A DNA stretch of 64,000 nucleotides from an uncultured Bacilli bacterium (GTDB lineage: Bacteria; Bacillota_I; Bacilli_A; ML615J-28; CAG-313), in the NCBI GenBank assembly GCA_934140285.1, contig CAKPBI010000009.1:19343-83342 (forward strand), given 5' to 3'. A program made the translations under genes and the position numbers. Shown piece after piece: positions 61,959-64,000 of the stretch. Every line of letters starts with the position of its first letter. Within the stretch, counting starts at the first letter, position 1. Under the pieces are notes generated by a model, which ran no database searches, was not told the origin of the DNA, and saw only the letters and a program-made list of their open reading frames with translations.

Positions 61959-62396
61959 CTATTCTTTTAGTTTAGCCTTAAATTTTTGAGCATATACACG
62001 GGTAATAATCATTTTTTCATTATTGTTTAATACCGCAAGGATTCGCCCATTAACAAGGGTTGTAACTTTCTTGATTTTTTTGATGTTTAAAACGATTGTA
62101 CGTGATGTTTGAATAAAATAAGTTTGATTTAGCATGTCAGTTAATTCTTGAATTTTGTAGGTTACTTCATAAATGTCTTTTTCACAATAAGCAAAGACAT
62201 GATTATCTACAGCTTCAAAGTAGAAAATATCATCAAGATTTAAGACATAATTATCACCATCTTTTTTACCAATGATATTATAATAATTAGTACTTAATAT
62301 TTGAATAATCTTATTTACTTGATCATTGTTACTTGGACAGTTAATGACGACTTCAATTTCTGATAGTTCAGAATTTTCATCAACTCTTATTTTCAT
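61959..62396 (-). CDS. LytTR-family DNA-binding regulator
   Basis: The C-terminal ~100 residues are a LytTR domain: VLNLDDIFYFEAVDNHVFAY, then YKIQELTDMLNQTYFIQTSR and ILNIKKI-like blocks. The N-terminal ~45 residues are not a receiver domain, so this is the short, response-regulator-free type usually paired with DUF3021. GAGGTGATGCAAG precedes the start. It overlaps the radical SAM gene by 4 bp. It probably controls its own operon; no direct repeat of the LytTR type was identified. Confidence 0.9.
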   Translation of the reverse strand: MKIRVDENSELSEIEVVINCPSNNDQVNKIIQILSTNYYNIIGKKDGDNYVLNLDDIFYFEAVDNHVFAYCEKDIYEVTYKIQELTDMLNQTYFIQTSRTIVLNIKKIKKVTTLVNGRILAVLNNNEKMIITRVYAQKFKAKLKE

Positions 62397-63253
62397 CTTG
62401 CATCACCTCTTTTCAAAGTAAATTTATTACGATATTTACAACATTCACATATTTTGAAGTATGGTTTACCCTGAAGCATTTGATTCATGGCTTTTTGGTA
62501 AGGTTCATCATCTAAGATTTCTTGTAAAGATGAGTTTTTAAGATTTCCCAGTTTTGTTTTTCCTTCATAGTCTAGGCAACATAAAACAACATCCATGTTT
62601 GTTAGAATCCCTAGTTGGGTTTTACCTCCAAGACATCTTACAACATCTTCATTTGTAGGAGTGTCCTCATTAGGCCAATCAAATTCATCTTCAATACTGA
62701 TATGAATATTATGGTAAGTATCAATTTTTAAGTCTTCTTTTAATTTTTTTATTAGGTAATTATTTTTTTCTACAATTTCGTTATTACTTTTATCATTCCA
62801 TAAACGAAAATCAATACCCACTTCTCCTTTTGTTAGTTTATCTTTTAGAGATATTAACATTTGATTAATGTTTTCAAAGTATTCATCAATCTTAGTCTGG
62901 GTAGAGTTAACTAAGGCTTGTAATGAAATGTTAATCTTGTTTAGTTTAAGTTTACTAAAATCATAGTTTTTAACTAAAGTTCCATTAGTTGTAAGTCTTA
63001 CCTTTAAATGGTATTCATCACAAAGTTTAACGATTTTCTCAAAGTCTTTATGTAGAAGGGGTTCACCTAAAATATGTAAATAAACGGTATTGGTATATCC
63101 CTTAATTTTTTCTAATATTAATTTAAAATCATCTATCTTTAAAGTTTTTCTTACCTTTAAATCTTTTGAAGGACAAAAAGGACAAGCTAGATTACAATAT
63201 TCCGTAATTTCAATGTAGATGAATTTAAATTTTTGTTTATTTATCTTCAACAT
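62393..63253 (-). CDS. radical SAM/SPASM-type enzyme
   Basis: EITEYCNLACPFCPSKDL carries the CxxxCxxC cluster that binds the [4Fe-4S] used for S-adenosylmethionine cleavage. HILGEPLLHKDF is the GGEPL-type motif. The C-terminal region has a SPASM-like Cys pattern (RCLGG, VVLCCLDYEG, FKICECCKY). The 286 residues match short peptide-modifying or molybdopterin-like radical SAM proteins. No peptide substrate gene was recognised nearby. It overlaps the upstream membrane gene by 17 bp, so it is translationally coupled. Confidence 0.88.
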   Translation of the reverse strand: MLKINKQKFKFIYIEITEYCNLACPFCPSKDLKVRKTLKIDDFKLILEKIKGYTNTVYLHILGEPLLHKDFEKIVKLCDEYHLKVRLTTNGTLVKNYDFSKLKLNKINISLQALVNSTQTKIDEYFENINQMLISLKDKLTKGEVGIDFRLWNDKSNNEIVEKNNYLIKKLKEDLKIDTYHNIHISIEDEFDWPNEDTPTNEDVVRCLGGKTQLGILTNMDVVLCCLDYEGKTKLGNLKNSSLQEILDDEPYQKAMNQMLQGKPYFKICECCKYRNKFTLKRGDAR

Positions 63254-63815
63254 CGTAAGTTACTCCCGTAACTTCATCATGGGTTATTTCTTTATGGTTG
63301 GAATCATGATGCTTAGATGGATGGTTAATGATTAAAAGAATGATGCCAAAGATTGTCATTCCTCCAAATATAACGTAAAGCATGTAATGGCCAACTTTAC
63401 CAAGTCCAAGTGATAAAATAATGAAAGATATAATGTATTGATAAATATCTTTAATTACTTGTTCTTTCTTGTTACTTGCTTTGATTAATCTTATCACATA
63501 AAATACTGCTAGATATGTAAAAATAACAATGGTTACAAGTAAAAAGAAGGTTTTATTTTTATAAGGTATTAACATTAGTAAACAAAAGACGATTAAGACA
63601 ATTGCTTTAATTAAAGTAATTTTACTACCACTTGTATGAAGGGAGATTTGTGTATAGAAATAGCTAATATTAACTATTCCCCAGATAGCTAAGATAATAC
63701 CAAGAATAATTCTTAAGGCCGTTACAAGACCTGAAACATTGGGAATAGCATAGGCAAGTCCCAATAATCCTAAAAATGTTAATTCAATACCTAAGGTAAA
63801 TTTAGTACGATGCAT
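63237..63815 (-). CDS. polytopic membrane protein (HdeD/DUF308-like?)
   Basis: The 192-residue protein has six closely spaced membrane segments and a His/Asp-rich C-terminal tail (HPSKHHDSNHKE). The paired-helix layout resembles DUF308/HdeD proteins, a weak comparison. Start 63815 has GAGGTGAGC upstream; an in-frame GTG at 63824 overlaps it. It is the first gene of the operon ending in pulA. Confidence 0.7.
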   Translation of the reverse strand: MHRTKFTLGIELTFLGLLGLAYAIPNVSGLVTALRIILGIILAIWGIVNISYFYTQISLHTSGSKITLIKAIVLIVFCLLMLIPYKNKTFFLLVTIVIFTYLAVFYVIRLIKASNKKEQVIKDIYQYIISFIILSLGLGKVGHYMLYVIFGGMTIFGIILLIINHPSKHHDSNHKEITHDEVTGVTYDVEDK

Positions 63816-63884
63816 TTTGCTCACCTCTTTTTATAGTCTTATTATAACATATTTCATTAAAAAATGCCTTTAAATCGCTATCAA

Positions 63885-63995
63885 ATAAAAAAGTGACTAC
63901 ATAAAGTAATCACTTAATTAATCTGATTATATAAATTTGTTTGGGGTTAATGTTTATCAATAAAGAAGTTTAGGGTCTCCCTAAACTTTTTTATT
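63885..63995. terminator. two hairpins at the right edge of the window
   Basis: AAGTGACTAC/GTAATCACTT (about 63890-63916) and AAGTTTAGGG/CCCTAAACTT followed by TTTTTTATT (about 63967-63993) lie upstream of the operon. The second is a good plus-strand terminator and probably ends a gene or transcript outside the annotated set. No coding sequence is seen between 63816 and the edge. Confidence 0.6.
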
Positions 63996-64000
63996 GGTGT

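Overview
The window comes from a low-GC, Gram-positive-type bacterium in or near the Bacilli/Mollicutes boundary of the Bacillota. The base composition is strongly AT-rich, ribosome binding sites are AGGAGG-like, and several promoters match TTGACA-17-TATAAT. Lipoproteins carry classical lipoboxes. The apt-rel-dtd cluster, a DarA-type PII-like protein, SpoVB-like and SpoIIIAH-like proteins and a YetF protein all point to Bacillota. TGA is used as a stop, for example by rel and by the membrane gene ending at 31858, so this is the standard bacterial code and not a Mycoplasma/Spiroplasma code. No genus is assigned. All calls were made by reading the sequence; no search was run.

Layout. 0-3 kb: the first bases of a gene lying off the left edge, a decayed GNAT gene, a Fic protein with an inverted-repeat promoter, and the wreck of an ISL3 transposase. 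3.1-10.4 kb: a complete Type I restriction-modification operon (XRE regulator, hsdM, hsdS, hsdR). Its HsdS carries two identical target-recognition halves encoded by a 518-bp perfect direct repeat. tRNA-Lys follows. 10.7-17.6 kb: a PPi-type phosphofructokinase, a lipoprotein with Ig-like repeats and a C39-like peptidase domain, tRNA-Cys, and a P-type ATPase behind a yybP-ykoY (Mn2+) riboswitch. 17.6-19 kb: two orphan unknown genes, an ISL3 end relic and a small gene remnant. 19-28.5 kb: an extracellular endonuclease I lipoprotein, a pseudouridine synthase, a SpoIIIAH-like protein, two unknown proteins, then dtd, rel and apt. 28.6-37.1 kb: a flippase, YetF, NAD genes (pncA, pncB, nadC) and a NitT/TauT-type ABC importer. 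37.2-41.2 kb: a histidine phosphatase, a second P-type ATPase and a class I glutamine-amidotransferase-like hydrolase. 41.2-47.7 kb: a 487-bp miniature ISL3 element with an 8-bp target duplication, followed by an Rhs locus with an in-frame stop and small membrane proteins. 47.9-57.2 kb: an EF-G-like GTPase, DarA-like protein, and a WG-repeat lipoprotein with a MacB-type ABC system. 57.3-58.9 kb: two tandem paralogous lipoproteins and a candidate structured RNA behind a consensus promoter. 58.9-63.8 kb: a tight minus-strand operon with a six-segment membrane protein, a radical SAM enzyme, LytTR, DUF3021, a type I membrane protein and a cytoplasmic type I pullulanase.

Functional picture. Core genes (rel, apt, dtd, EF-G-like, pfp, NAD genes) are mixed with accessory loci (R-M, Rhs, Fic, ISL3 debris). 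Several accessory genes are damaged by single events: a homopolymer indel in the GNAT gene, a homopolymer indel in a small membrane gene next to rhs, and a nonsense codon in rhs. The items most worth a second look are the duplicated-TRD HsdS, the consensus-promoter RNA at 58.7-58.9 kb, the interrupted Rhs locus, and the mixed pullulanase/LytTR/radical-SAM operon.
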